A model generated the notes under the pieces. The model did no database searches, was not told the origin of the DNA, and was given only the letters and a program-made list of their open reading frames with translations. Made by a program: the position numbers and the translations under genes. A stretch of DNA of 64,000 bases from assembly GCF_005233875.1 (NCBI RefSeq), contig NZ_SZPZ01000001.1, positions 1,116,001-1,180,000 on the forward strand. Direction: 5' to 3'. Below are positions 7,816 through 16,417 of this stretch, in pieces (positions within the stretch are counted from its first letter, which is position 1; each line of letters opens with the position of its first letter). The DNA is from Kribbella jiaozuonensis (GTDB taxonomy: Bacteria; Actinomycetota; Actinomycetes; Propionibacteriales; Kribbellaceae).

Positions 7816-8892
7816 TCAGAACGTCCAGCGCTGCGCCGCCGAATTGTTGCATGAGGCAACGGTTACCGGATTGCCGAGGGCACCTGGTGCGGTCAGACAC
7901 AATCCGTTGGCGCGGATGGTGCCGTCGCCGGGCTGCGTCCACTGCTGGTTGGCGCCGCCGTGGCAGCTGTAGAGGATCACGGCGCCGGCTTGCGTCGCGC
8001 TCGAGTCGAGACAGCTGAACTGGGCGTGGAACGTCTTGTTCTCCGCGTGCACCCAGTTCTGGTTGTCGTTGCCGGTGCAGGAGTACAGCAGGATCGTCGT
8101 TCCGTCCGAGCCGGAGACGTCGAGGCAGCCGCCGCTGCCGCGGATGTCGCCGGAGGCCGAGTTGCCGATGCCGTTCTCCTGGACGGCTGTCGAACCGTTG
8201 AGTGTGACCTGGCTGTCGGCCGCGCAGCCGGTGCTTTCCGAGCTGCCGGTGAAGTGCGCGGTGAGACTCCCGCTGGTCGGCAGGTTCATCGTCAGCTTCG
8301 AGTACGGCTCGTCGTCGCAGGTGGCCTTGTCGTTGTTCCAGTCGAAGTACTCGGTCCAGCTGACCATTCCTGACGTACTGATCGTGTTGCCGGCGCCGGT
8401 CTGCAGGCTGCCGAGTTTGAACGACGTTCCGGCGGTGAGGTCGCGGACGGTCACGCCGTACCAGCCGCTGCCTTCGCTGGCGACGGCGAACGCATAGGTG
8501 TGGCCGGGCGTCGGGGCTCGGTCGAGGCGGCAGCTGCCGCCGGTGCCGTCCTCCTGGAACTTGATGCAGTACGTGCCGGCGTCGCCCACGCGCATGTCGG
8601 TCGAGTTCCAGAGCGAGTACAGGAACATGCCGCCGCCGTCGCGGTGGGTCTGCATGCCGGTGTACCCGCCGACGTCGCCGCCGGTGAAGTCGAACTGGTT
8701 GGACCAGTAGACGTTCGCGCGTCCGGGCGAGTTGTTGATCGTCATCCGGAACTCGGCCTGGGTGAGCGAGGCGGAGTCGAACGTGTAGTTGACGTACGTG
8801 CCGGGCGTGACGCCGATCGCGGACGCACTACCGGGGACGAGGGCGGCTGCGAGGCCGAGAAGGGCGCACAGCAGTAGGGATTTGAGTCTCAT
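7816..8892 (-). CDS. Secreted protein with C-terminal ricin-type beta-trefoil lectin domain
   Basis: A 358-residue exported protein with a classical signal peptide (KSLLLCALLGLAAALVPGSASA). The N-terminal 200 residues resemble DUF3472 (aromatic-rich beta sandwich, NVYWSNQFDF, HRDGGGMFLYSLW). The last 125 residues hold three trefoil repeats, each with a QxW motif (NQNW, NQQW, AQRW) and CLD-type cysteines. Such domains bind galactose or xylan-type sugars on the cell surface or in soil polymers. ATG 8892 follows GGAGG. A LacI-like palindrome lies upstream at 8934-8945. No catalytic domain was recognised. Confidence 0.88.
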   Translation of the reverse strand: MRLKSLLLCALLGLAAALVPGSASAIGVTPGTYVNYTFDSASLTQAEFRMTINNSPGRANVYWSNQFDFTGGDVGGYTGMQTHRDGGGMFLYSLWNSTDMRVGDAGTYCIKFQEDGTGGSCRLDRAPTPGHTYAFAVASEGSGWYGVTVRDLTAGTSFKLGSLQTGAGNTISTSGMVSWTEYFDWNNDKATCDDEPYSKLTMNLPTSGSLTAHFTGSSESTGCAADSQVTLNGSTAVQENGIGNSASGDIRGSGGCLDVSGSDGTTILLYSCTGNDNQNWVHAENKTFHAQFSCLDSSATQAGAVILYSCHGGANQQWTQPGDGTIRANGLCLTAPGALGNPVTVASCNNSAAQRWTF

Positions 8893-8933
8893 CGGGGGTG
8901 CTACCTCCAAGCGAAGTGGGGCGGACTTCGACC

Positions 8934-8945
8934 AGAGAGCTCTCT
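8934..8945. promoter_or_regulatory. Perfect 12-bp palindrome, LacI-type operator candidate
   Basis: AGAGAGCTCTCT lies 42 bases before the lectin start. GAGAGC-type palindromes are common sites for LacI sugar regulators in actinomycetes, which would fit a secreted carbohydrate-binding protein. No LacI gene is in the window. Confidence 0.45.
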
Positions 8946-8999
8946 CGACTTGATGATGCGCAGACGTGCGCGGAGTTGTCCAGAGGTGAGCGGTTAACG

Positions 9000-9554
9000 T
9001 TACACATGCTCGGAAACGAGCGTGGCCGCTGTGCCTTCCTCGAGGGCTTGGAAGACATGCGGGAGGTCGCCGGGGTAGGCGATGTAGTCGCCGGGGAAAA
9101 GCTCGACCGGGTCGTCGGTCGGGCCGACGAGGGCGCGGCCGGAGCCGAGCACGACGTGTTCGACGACGCCGGGCATGTGGGGCTCGGACTTCCGGCCCGG
9201 GCCGGGGGAGGCGACGATGCGGTAGATGTCGCGGCGCGCGTTCGGTGGGCTGGACGCGACCAGCGTGGCGCTGTAGTCGGCCTGGTCGGAGTAGATGGCA
9301 GGGCCTTCGCCGGCACGGATGATCTGCACCTTCGGGCGTGGCGGATCAAGGAGCGCCGCGAACGGGGTATCGAGCGCAACGGCCAACGCCCACAGGGTTT
9401 CCACGCTGGGGTTGCCGGTGCCGGACTCCAGTTGCGACAGCGTGGACTTCGCGACGCCGGCGCGTTTCGCCACCTCGGTGAGGGAGAGGCCGGTCCGGGC
9501 GCGGTGCCGGCGCAGGGACGCGGCGATCACGTCCAGTGGTGCCCTGTTGTCCAT
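9000..9554 (-). CDS. XRE regulator with C-terminal cupin domain
   Basis: A 184-residue protein with HTH_3 at residues 5-65 (SLRRHRARTGLSLTEVAKRAGVAKSTLSQLE) and a cupin at about 110-180 (EHVVLGSGRALVG ... ELFPGDYIAYPGDLPHVF). The cupin probably senses an amino acid or related ligand. ATG 9554 is chosen because GATGGAG sits about ten bases upstream; two ATGs near 9613 have no ribosome site. It is divergent from azlCD, the usual arrangement in which it controls that exporter, and two copies of one palindrome lie between or at the gene starts. Confidence 0.88.
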   Translation of the reverse strand: MDNRAPLDVIAASLRRHRARTGLSLTEVAKRAGVAKSTLSQLESGTGNPSVETLWALAVALDTPFAALLDPPRPKVQIIRAGEGPAIYSDQADYSATLVASSPPNARRDIYRIVASPGPGRKSEPHMPGVVEHVVLGSGRALVGPTDDPVELFPGDYIAYPGDLPHVFQALEEGTAATLVSEHV

Positions 9555-9580
9555 CGCGTGTTCGCTCCATCGGTCTGGTT

Positions 9581-9596
9581 GTTCGGCTTGACGAAC
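9581..9596. promoter_or_regulatory. Operator copy 1 for the azlCD regulator
   Basis: GTTCG-GCTTGA-CGAAC. It overlaps TTGACG (9588-9593), a candidate -35 box for azlC. The same palindrome recurs at 9629-9644, and both share an off-centre TTG in the spacer. Confidence 0.65.
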
Positions 9597-9611
9597 GGGC
9601 GGATCGTTGTT

Positions 9612-9620
9612 CATCATAAT
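9612..9620 (+). promoter_or_regulatory. Candidate -10 region of azlC
   Basis: CATCATAAT holds two overlapping -10-like hexamers: CATCAT lies 18 bases after TTGACG, and CATAAT ends next to ATG 9619. The transcript would start close to the start codon. Confidence 0.4.
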
Positions 9621-10311
9621 GCCCATGCGTTCGATTTGGCGAACACTCGATCGGGGACTCGCCCGCGATATTGCCTTGGTCTGCCTGGCCGACGGTGTCG
9701 TGGGCCTTTCGTACGGCGCGATCAGCGTCGGCGGCGGGCTGCCGTTGTGGGTGCCGATCCTGCTCTCGATCGTGGTCTTCGCGGGTGCGTCGCAGTTCCT
9801 GTTCGTCGGGATCGTCGCGGCCGGCGGCAGCCCGATCGCGGCGATGATCGCGGGGCTGCTGGTGAACAGCCGGCACGTCGCGTTCGGGCTGGCGGTCAGC
9901 GATGTGATCGGCAGCGGGTGGCGGCGGTTCCCCGGCAGTCACGTGATGACGGACGAGAACGTTGCGTTCGCGATGGGGCAGGACGAGTTGGAGCAGAAGC
10001 GGGCGGCGTACTGGGCCGGCGGCATCGGCATCTTCGTCTGCTGGAACATCGGCGTCGTGGTCGGTGGGCTGGCCGGGTCGGTGATCACCGATACCGATGT
10101 GTTCGGGCTGGACGCGGCGTTCCCCGCGGTCCTGCTTGCACTCGTACTGCCGTCCCTGCGCGACCGGTCGACGCGGACGGCGGCGCTCATCGGTGTCGTG
10201 GTGGCGCTGGCGGCAACTCCGTTCCTGCCGGCCGGTCTGCCTGTCCTCTTCGCCTTGGTCGGCCTGCTCTTCTACCGCGCCGAGAAGCCCGCCCTGGAGG
10301 TGGCCGGATGA
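9619..10311 (+). CDS. azlC: AzlC-type branched-chain amino acid exporter large subunit
   Basis: A 230-residue membrane protein with about six or seven helices. The family segment LADGVVGLSYGAISVGGGLPLW...VVFAGASQF is at the N terminus. AzlC and AzlD together export branched-chain amino acids or their analogues. Starts at 9619 and 9625 are both possible; neither has a ribosome binding site, so a leaderless message is likely. Operator copy 2 (9629-9644) lies within the first codons. It overlaps azlD by four bases (ATGA). Confidence 0.9.
   Translation: MPMRSIWRTLDRGLARDIALVCLADGVVGLSYGAISVGGGLPLWVPILLSIVVFAGASQFLFVGIVAAGGSPIAAMIAGLLVNSRHVAFGLAVSDVIGSGWRRFPGSHVMTDENVAFAMGQDELEQKRAAYWAGGIGIFVCWNIGVVVGGLAGSVITDTDVFGLDAAFPAVLLALVLPSLRDRSTRTAALIGVVVALAATPFLPAGLPVLFALVGLLFYRAEKPALEVAG
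9629..9644. promoter_or_regulatory. Operator copy 2 for the azlCD regulator
   Basis: GTTCG-ATTTGG-CGAAC, 48 bases centre to centre from copy 1. It would lie at or just after the azlC transcription start. Confidence 0.65.
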
Positions 10312-10631
10312 CCAACACCCCGCTCCTGCTGGTCGGTATCGGAGTACTTGCCGTAGGCACCTTTTCGCTCAGGTTCGCGGGCCCGGCGTTACGGAGCCGG
10401 TTCGAGATACCCGAACGGGCGCAGCAGTTGCTCGCGGCGGCCGCGATCGTCCTGCTGACTGCCCTGGTCGCGACCTCCGCGCTGACCGAAGGCCATGGGC
10501 CGGCTGGAATCGCGCGGCCCGCGGGGGTGCTCGTCGGTGGAGTGCTGGCTTGGCGGAAGGCGCCGTTCGTACTGGTCGTGGTCGCCGCCGCGGCAACCGC
10601 GGCCGGGCTCAGGCTGCTTGGCGTGCCGTAG
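10308..10631 (+). CDS. azlD: AzlD-type branched-chain amino acid exporter small subunit
   Basis: A 107-residue protein with three to four helices and the AzlD pattern (TFSLRFAGPAL, then PAGVLVGGVLAWRKAPFVLVVVAAA). ATG 10308 overlaps the azlC stop. AzlD is needed with AzlC for export. Confidence 0.88.
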   Translation: MTNTPLLLVGIGVLAVGTFSLRFAGPALRSRFEIPERAQQLLAAAAIVLLTALVATSALTEGHGPAGIARPAGVLVGGVLAWRKAPFVLVVVAAAATAAGLRLLGVP

Positions 10632-10635
10632 CAGG

Positions 10636-10641
10636 TACCGT
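10636..10641 (+). promoter_or_regulatory. -10 box of leaderless gene
   Basis: TACCGT ends six bases before ATG 10648, directly after azlD. Confidence 0.5.
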
Positions 10642-10647
10642 GCGGGC

Positions 10648-11301
10648 ATGACCATGCAGCCCGGCATGCCGATGCCAGCGCCGAAGAAGTCGGTTCTTCC
10701 GATGATCGCCATCGCCTGTTTCGTCGTCGGCGCTCTGCTGGTCGGGTTCTTCGTCTGGCGGATCGTGGTGACGGCGCCGCACACGCCGCAGCCGATCGAG
10801 TCCGGGCGGGTCGAGCTGAAGGAGGAGGGGCTGACGATCTACTCGTCCGTCCCGGTGCTGACCCCGCCGTGCAAGGCGCAGGACGCCGACGGCAACGACG
10901 TACCGCTCAAGCGGGAGACGGGATCGGAGACGATCACGATCAACGGCAACAGCTGGTACGTCGTCGCCCGCTCGGCGCAGACCGTACCGGCCGGTGTCTA
11001 CAGCATCTCGTGCACCGACGACGAGACCAGCGCGACGTACGCCGCCGGCCCGAAGTCCTCGGTCGTCGCGTTCGTGCTCTCGATCCTCGGCGCGATCTTC
11101 TCGTTCCTGGTCTTCGCCGGCCTCGGCATCGTCTTCCTGATCATCTGGGCGGTCCGCAGGAGCCGCCGCAACCGCCCCGCCCAACCAGGTGCCCCAGGCA
11201 ACTATCCGCCACCGGGCCATCCCCAGCAGCCGAACTACAACTTCCCACCGCCCCAGCCGTACAACCCAGGTCCGAACCCCGACCGCCCGGAGGACCGGTG
11301 A
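10648..11301 (+). CDS. Two-helix membrane protein with Pro/Asn-rich tail
   Basis: A 217-residue protein of unknown function. Residues 17-40 form a first membrane helix and about 140-170 a second. The part between them (about 100 residues, two cysteines) probably lies outside the cell. The last 45 residues are rich in Pro, Asn, Gln and Tyr (NYPPPGHPQQPNYNFPPPQ) and would be cytoplasmic. Similar architecture is common in actinomycete membrane proteins of unknown role. Its stop overlaps the tyrosine phosphatase start. Confidence 0.8.
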   Translation: MTMQPGMPMPAPKKSVLPMIAIACFVVGALLVGFFVWRIVVTAPHTPQPIESGRVELKEEGLTIYSSVPVLTPPCKAQDADGNDVPLKRETGSETITINGNSWYVVARSAQTVPAGVYSISCTDDETSATYAAGPKSSVVAFVLSILGAIFSFLVFAGLGIVFLIIWAVRRSRRNRPAQPGAPGNYPPPGHPQQPNYNFPPPQPYNPGPNPDRPEDR

Positions 11302-12008
11302 CCGCGATGGATCTCGACTGGGCCGGGTGCCGGAACGCTCGTGATGTCGGCGGGTTGCCGACTGCGGACGGGCGGGTGATTCGCGAAGGGGTGCTGATCC
11401 GGTCGGAGAGTTTGCAGTATCTGACCGATGAAGGCGTGGAGGCGGTACGGCGGGCCGGGGTCGGGCGGATCCTTGATCTGCGCGGGGATGGCGAGGTCGC
11501 GGCGTTCCCGACGCCGTTCACCGGTACGGCGTTGGCGGTGCGGCAGGCGTTGCAGGATCCCGCGGATCCGGATCACGGGCAGCCGACCATCGTCGAGGCA
11601 TGTACGTGGATGCTCGATCGGCGGCCGGAGCTGTTCGCGGCCGCGGTGAAGGCGATCGCGGACGAGGAGGACGGCGCGGTGGTCGTGCACTGTCACGGCG
11701 GGAAGGACCGGACCGGGATGGTCGTCGCGCTGGCGCTCAGTGTGGCCGGCGTACCGGAGGAAGAGATCGTTGCCGACTACTTCCTGACCCAGGAGCGGCT
11801 CGCGCCGTGGCTGGAGGAGCAGCTGGCCGCGGAGCCCGATACGTCCAAGCATCCGGAGATGATCGAGTTCCGCGACACCCGGGCCGAGTCGATCGTCGCG
11901 ATCCTGCGCCACCTCGACACGAAGTACGGCGGACCCGAGGCATACCTGCTGCATGGTGGTCTTACCGGCGAGGACCTCGCGAAGCTGAGAGCCCGCTTGG
12001 TCGACTGA
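11298..12008 (+). CDS. Tyrosine-protein phosphatase (PTP, Y_phosphatase3 type)
   Basis: A 236-residue cytoplasmic phosphatase. The active-site loop is HCHGGKDRTG with nucleophile Cys132, fitting CX5R. The N-terminal signature GCRNARDVGGLPTADGRVIREGVLIRS is typical of the PtpB/Y_phosphatase3 family, some members of which act on phosphoinositides or phosphoserine. GTG 11298 overlaps the previous stop and has GGAGGA four bases upstream; ATG 11307 is an alternative. The target is unknown. Confidence 0.88.
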   Translation: MTAMDLDWAGCRNARDVGGLPTADGRVIREGVLIRSESLQYLTDEGVEAVRRAGVGRILDLRGDGEVAAFPTPFTGTALAVRQALQDPADPDHGQPTIVEACTWMLDRRPELFAAAVKAIADEEDGAVVVHCHGGKDRTGMVVALALSVAGVPEEEIVADYFLTQERLAPWLEEQLAAEPDTSKHPEMIEFRDTRAESIVAILRHLDTKYGGPEAYLLHGGLTGEDLAKLRARLVD

Positions 12009-12038
12009 CCTGCGTCACGATCGGATCACACAGCGCAG

Positions 12039-12044
12039 TACATT
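12039..12044 (+). promoter_or_regulatory. -10 box of leaderless exporter gene
   Basis: TACATT is exactly six bases before ATG 12051. Confidence 0.5.
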
Positions 12045-12050
12045 GGCGCA

Positions 12051-12941
12051 ATGCCGACCGCCGCAGAGCCGACCGGGGTAGACGACCCCGCGGCCTTGGC
12101 CGAACGCTACGGACTCTCCAAGAGCTCGATCCGCCCCCCGCTCAGCTCGTATCTCCGTGAGCTGTGGAGCCGTCGCCAGTTCGTCCTCAGTTACGCCACC
12201 GCACGCACCTACGCCATGTACGCCGGAGCGCGCCTCGGCTCGATCTGGCAGGTGCTGACGCCGTTGCTCAACGCCGGCGTGTACTACCTCGCCTTCGGTG
12301 TCCTGCTCGGCACCAAGAACGGGATCGACAACTACGTCGCGTTCCTGCTCAGCGGGATCTTCGTCTTCACGTTCACGCAGCGCTGCATGACCGAGGGCTC
12401 GCGCTCGCTCGCGCTGAACCTCTCGCTGATCCGTACGCTGCACTTCCCGCGTGCGACCCTCCCGCTCGCCTACGTGCTGAACGAGCTGAACCAGATGCTG
12501 GTCTCGCTCGCGATCCTGTTCGTGGTGGTCGGGTTCACCGACGGGCCGGCCTGGCGCTGGTTCCTGATCGCGCCGGCGATGGTGCTGCAGATGATGTTCA
12601 ACATCGGCATCACGCTGGTCTTCGCGCGGATCGGCACGTTCGTCTCCGACATCACCCAGTTGCTGCCGTTCGTCACCCGGACCTGGCTGTACGCGTCCGG
12701 GATCTTCTTCTCGCTGCCGTCCAAGCTCGAGGAGTTGAACGCGCCGGCGTGGGTCGTCCAGGTGCTCGCGTTCAACCCGATCTCGGCGTACATCGACATC
12801 GTCCGGCGATCGCTGCTCCAGGAGCACAAGCAGAACGAGCTGCCGCACGCCTGGACGATCGCGATCGTCTGGTCGTTCGTGATGCTGGTCGCCGGGTTCT
12901 GGTACTTCTGGCAGGCGGAGGACCGTTATGGCCGCGGCTGA
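12051..12941 (+). CDS. ABC-2 type polysaccharide/teichoic acid exporter permease (TagG-like)
   Basis: A 296-residue protein with a cytoplasmic N-terminal amphipathic region and six membrane helices, matching the ABC-2 family that exports undecaprenyl-linked wall polymers. Conserved patches include RRQFVLSYATARTYAMYAGARLGSIWQVLTP and the late NPISAYIDIVRRSLL. It overlaps its ATPase by 14 bases. With the GT2 and LCP genes that follow in opposite orientation it suggests a wall glycopolymer pathway. Confidence 0.9.
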   Translation: MPTAAEPTGVDDPAALAERYGLSKSSIRPPLSSYLRELWSRRQFVLSYATARTYAMYAGARLGSIWQVLTPLLNAGVYYLAFGVLLGTKNGIDNYVAFLLSGIFVFTFTQRCMTEGSRSLALNLSLIRTLHFPRATLPLAYVLNELNQMLVSLAILFVVVGFTDGPAWRWFLIAPAMVLQMMFNIGITLVFARIGTFVSDITQLLPFVTRTWLYASGIFFSLPSKLEELNAPAWVVQVLAFNPISAYIDIVRRSLLQEHKQNELPHAWTIAIVWSFVMLVAGFWYFWQAEDRYGRG

Positions 12942-13686
12942 ACCGACCGTCATCGCCGACAAGCTCGACATCATCTACAAGGTGATCGCCGGCCAGGGCG
13001 GCAAGGGTACGGCGGCGACCGCGCTGCGGCGGATCCTGAAACGGCAGGACCGGCCGACGATCCGCGAAGTACACGCGGTCAAGAGCGTCAGCTTCACCGC
13101 GAACAAGGGCGACGCGATCGGCGTGATCGGCCGCAACGGCTCGGGCAAGTCGACGCTGCTGCGCGCGATCGCCGGCCTGCTGCCGCCCGCGTCCGGCGCC
13201 GTCTACACCGGCGGCCGGCCGTCGCTGCTGGGCGTGAACGCGGCGATGATGAACGACCTCACCGGCGACCGCAACGTGGTCCTCGGCTGCCTCGCGATGG
13301 GCATGTCCCCGGCCGAGGTCCAGCGCCGGTACGACGAGATCGTGGAGTTCTCCGGGATCGGTGACTTCATCGACCTGCCGATGTCGACGTACTCGTCCGG
13401 GATGGCGGCGCGGCTCAAGTTCGCGATCGCGTCCGCGAAGACGCACGACATCCTGCTCGTCGACGAAGCGCTGGCCACCGGCGACGCCGAGTTCCGGGTG
13501 CGGTCCGAACGCAAGATCAAGGAGCTCCGGGACCAGGCCGGCACGGTGTTCCTGGTCAGCCACAGCCTCGAGGTGGTCCAGGAGACGTGCAACCGCGCGA
13601 TCTGGCTGGACGCCGGCGTACTGCGCCTCGACGGCCCGGTCAACGAGGTCGTCGAGGCCTACATCAAGTCGACCCGGGCCGGCTAG
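12928..13686 (+). CDS. ABC exporter ATP-binding protein (TagH-like)
   Basis: A 252-residue ATPase with Walker A GRNGSGKST near residues 68-76, signature YSSGMAARL and Walker B ILLVDEALATGD. The SSGM form of the signature and the short length are typical of polysaccharide exporter ATPases. There is no C-terminal substrate-recognition domain, so the polymer need not carry a terminal cap. The stop shares CTAG with the convergent glycosyltransferase. Confidence 0.92.
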   Translation: MAAAEPTVIADKLDIIYKVIAGQGGKGTAATALRRILKRQDRPTIREVHAVKSVSFTANKGDAIGVIGRNGSGKSTLLRAIAGLLPPASGAVYTGGRPSLLGVNAAMMNDLTGDRNVVLGCLAMGMSPAEVQRRYDEIVEFSGIGDFIDLPMSTYSSGMAARLKFAIASAKTHDILLVDEALATGDAEFRVRSERKIKELRDQAGTVFLVSHSLEVVQETCNRAIWLDAGVLRLDGPVNEVVEAYIKSTRAG

Positions 13687-14687
13687 ACGGCCTTCGGCTT
13701 CTCCCGGAGGCCGATCAGGAAGCCCAGACCCCACGAGACGTGCATGGTCGCGCAGACCAGCGGCATCCAGAACAGGGCCTTCCAGGGCAGGTAGCGGCCT
13801 TCCATCGCCGACCCGAAGATCAGCAGCAGCGCGTAGCCCAGCGGCGCGATGAAGCCGAGGTCGAGCCAGCTGACGCCGGTGGCCAGGCCGACGATGCCGA
13901 GGATCGTGCCGACGGCCAGCAGGATGACCGCGACCGGCGGCGCCAGGTACCGCTTGTTGGCGGTCTCCGGGTGCCGGCGGATCACCTCGCGGCGCCACTG
14001 ACCGGTGTGGAAGAACTGCTTCGCCACCGCGGACAGCGACGAGCGCGGCCGGTACGTGACCGAGAGGTCCGGGGTGAACCAGATCAGCCCACCGGTCTTG
14101 CGGATCCGGTAGTTGAGCTCCCAGTCCTGGGCCCGGTGCATGGTCTCGTCGAAGCCGCCGACCCGCTCCAGCGCGGCCCGCCGGAACACACCGAGGTACA
14201 CGGTGTCGGCCGGCCCGGCCTTGCCGCCCTGGTGGAACGTGGACGCACCCAGACCCAGCCGCGATCGGTACGCGCAGGCGACCGCCATCTCGGTCGGGGT
14301 CCGGCCCTCGGCGGCCATCACGCCGCCGACGTTGTCCGCGCCGCTCTCGTCCAGCACCTCGACCGCGCGGGTGATGTACCCGTCGGTGAGCGCGCCGTGC
14401 CCGTCGACCCGGACCAGGATGTCGTGCTTGGCGTGGGCGATGCCGACGTTCAGCGCGGCCGGGGTCTTGCCGGTCGGGTTCGGCACGATGCTGATCCGGT
14501 GATCCTTCTCGGCCAGCTTGTCCGCGATCTCCTGGGTCCGGTCCTTGCTCGGGCCAATCGCGAGGACGACCTCCAGCTCACCGGGGTAGTCCTGCTCGAG
14601 GACGCGGCCGACCGCCTCCTCGAGATGGCGTTCCTCGTTCAGCACGGGCATCACGACGGATACGGGTGGCCAGTGGGACAGCGGCAT
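13683..14687 (-). CDS. Family 2 glycosyltransferase with C-terminal membrane helices
   Basis: The 334-residue protein has a GT-A fold: VSVVMPVLNEERHLEEAV at the N terminus, sugar-nucleotide acidic motif VRVDGHGAL near 115 in place of DxD, and the acceptor motif QDWELNYRIRKTGG. Three membrane segments occupy the last 100 residues. It is probably inverting and membrane-bound, adding sugars to a lipid carrier for the adjacent exporter. The sugar is not predictable. Confidence 0.88.
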   Translation of the reverse strand: MPLSHWPPVSVVMPVLNEERHLEEAVGRVLEQDYPGELEVVLAIGPSKDRTQEIADKLAEKDHRISIVPNPTGKTPAALNVGIAHAKHDILVRVDGHGALTDGYITRAVEVLDESGADNVGGVMAAEGRTPTEMAVACAYRSRLGLGASTFHQGGKAGPADTVYLGVFRRAALERVGGFDETMHRAQDWELNYRIRKTGGLIWFTPDLSVTYRPRSSLSAVAKQFFHTGQWRREVIRRHPETANKRYLAPPVAVILLAVGTILGIVGLATGVSWLDLGFIAPLGYALLLIFGSAMEGRYLPWKALFWMPLVCATMHVSWGLGFLIGLREKPKAV

Positions 14688-14693
14688 ATCAGG

Positions 14694-16169
14694 TCAGGCC
14701 TTACAGATCGATGCGACGTCGTCGACGCCGGTGGCGGGTGTGGTGGGTGAGGTGGTGGGTTTCTTCGTGGTGCCGGTGGTCGGCTTCTTGGTCGTGCCGG
14801 TGGTACTACGCGGAGTGGTCGAAGTCTTACCGTCTCCTCCCGAGCCGCCCTTGTCCAGCGATTCGGACTTGGCGATCGCCTCGGCGACCTTCGTCCGGAT
14901 CAGCGCGAAGTCCGGGTCGCCGGTGTGGATCAACGGCGGGACCGCGGAGAAGCTTGACACCGGGAGCTTCTTCGCGTCCAGCGCGAGATCGGTGAAAGTG
15001 CCCAGCTCTCCGGCCGGAATGTCGGTCTTGACCACCTGTTTGCTGGCCGACGCGATGCCCTGGAACTTGGTCAGCACGGTCGACGGCGACAGCTGGTTCA
15101 GCATCGCGGACATCACGCACTTCTGCCGCGCCATCCGCTCGTAGTCCGACGACTCGGCCCGGGACCGGGCGAACCAGAGCGCGTGGTACCCGTCCAGGTG
15201 CTGGTTCTTGCCGGCCTCGATGTAGCCCTTGATCGGGGAGCTGCCGCCGCCGATCGGGACCCGTTTGCCGATGTCCAGCGTGATCCCGCCGACCGCGTTG
15301 AGCAGGTCGCGGAACCCGGCCAGGTCGATCAGCACGAAGTAGTTGATCTTCAGCCCGGTGACGGCCTCGATCGCCTGTGTGGTGGCGGTTTCGCCCGGGT
15401 TCGGGTCGCCGGGGAAGAGCGTCTTGTGGTTGGCGGCGTACGTGTAGACGGCGTTGAGCAGGCACTCGGCGGCGCACTTGTTCCACTGGAAGCCGTCGGG
15501 GAACTGCTTCGCCATCGCCGTACCGGCCGGGAACGGGACCTTGGCCAGGTTGCGCGGCAGGCCGATCAGCACGGTCCGGCCGGTGTCCGCGTTGATGCTG
15601 GCCACCGTCATGCTGTCCGGCCGGGTGCCGATCCGGTCCGCGCCGGAGTCGCCGCCCATCAGCAGCACGTTGTAGCGGCCCTTCTCGGCCTTCGACGACT
15701 TCCCGCTGCCGAACACGCTGGCGACGAAGTCCCGCTGGGTGTTCACGATCACACTCGCGTAGACCAGTGCGCCGACCACCACGAAGATCAATGCGCCGTC
15801 GAGGATGCTGGTGATCAGCCGGTGGTTGCGCTCCAGCGTCAGCGGCTGCGAGATCCGGTACGCGTCGATGAACAGTGCTGCCCAGCCGACCGCGAGCAGG
15901 ATCAGGATGATCTGGACCAGCCGCAACGTCCCCGGCCGGGCCAGGAAGTTGATCGTCCCCGAGCGCCAGATCAGGCCGAGGACGACCAGGAACACGATGA
16001 TCGCGATCAGCCCGAAGACGACCCGCCAGGCCCAGCGGCCCGCGCGCCGGCTGCCCGCGACGATCTGCGCCGACCCGGGCAGGATCAGCGTCATCAGCAA
16101 CAGTGTCAGCGCCCGCTTGAACCGGACCGGCTCGCGGAGATTGCGCAGGTCTGGCTTCTCCTGCGGCAT
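14694..16169 (-). CDS. LytR-CpsA-Psr (LCP) family wall-polymer ligase
   Basis: A 491-residue protein. The N terminus is cytoplasmic, with about four helices between residues 20 and 150, more than the single helix of most LCP proteins. The LCP domain follows: NVLLMGGDSGADRIGTRPDSMTVASI, then GRTVLIGLPRNL, and the arginine-rich ALWFARSRAESSDYERMARQKCVM. LCP proteins attach teichoic acid-like polymers or arabinogalactan to peptidoglycan. ATG 16169 follows GGAAGGA. The C terminus is a Thr/Lys/Pro tail with a repeated TTGTTKKP unit. It probably attaches the polymer exported by the ABC pair. Confidence 0.9.
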   Translation of the reverse strand: MPQEKPDLRNLREPVRFKRALTLLLMTLILPGSAQIVAGSRRAGRWAWRVVFGLIAIIVFLVVLGLIWRSGTINFLARPGTLRLVQIILILLAVGWAALFIDAYRISQPLTLERNHRLITSILDGALIFVVVGALVYASVIVNTQRDFVASVFGSGKSSKAEKGRYNVLLMGGDSGADRIGTRPDSMTVASINADTGRTVLIGLPRNLAKVPFPAGTAMAKQFPDGFQWNKCAAECLLNAVYTYAANHKTLFPGDPNPGETATTQAIEAVTGLKINYFVLIDLAGFRDLLNAVGGITLDIGKRVPIGGGSSPIKGYIEAGKNQHLDGYHALWFARSRAESSDYERMARQKCVMSAMLNQLSPSTVLTKFQGIASASKQVVKTDIPAGELGTFTDLALDAKKLPVSSFSAVPPLIHTGDPDFALIRTKVAEAIAKSESLDKGGSGGDGKTSTTPRSTTGTTKKPTTGTTKKPTTSPTTPATGVDDVASICKA

Positions 16170-16417
16170 GACGTCCTTCCGTTCTCCAACCGGGCGGTCT
16201 CTTGCCGACCGTACCTTGTCCTCACTTGTCACTCGGTACGACGTGCCGCGCGACGAACTGGTTCGGGCGGAGGCGGATCCGGAGACGAAGAGTAGCAGCC
16301 CATTCACACAGCGCAGGAAAACCCGTGCACTCACCCTGCTTGACACAGTTGTGATGGTCGGCGGCGGACGGATGCGTTACGAAGTCCTCTAAGTACAACC
16401 AGTGAGGACACCGCCCC

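Noticed and set aside
8898-10631. 577-residue plus-strand frame spanning the XRE-cupin gene and azlD
   Set aside because: Only its last 107 codons (azlD) show a protein family; the rest is antisense or out of frame to well-supported genes.
13587-14750. 387-residue plus-strand frame opposite the GT2 gene
   Set aside because: It is the mirror of a strong glycosyltransferase frame and has no recognisable domain.
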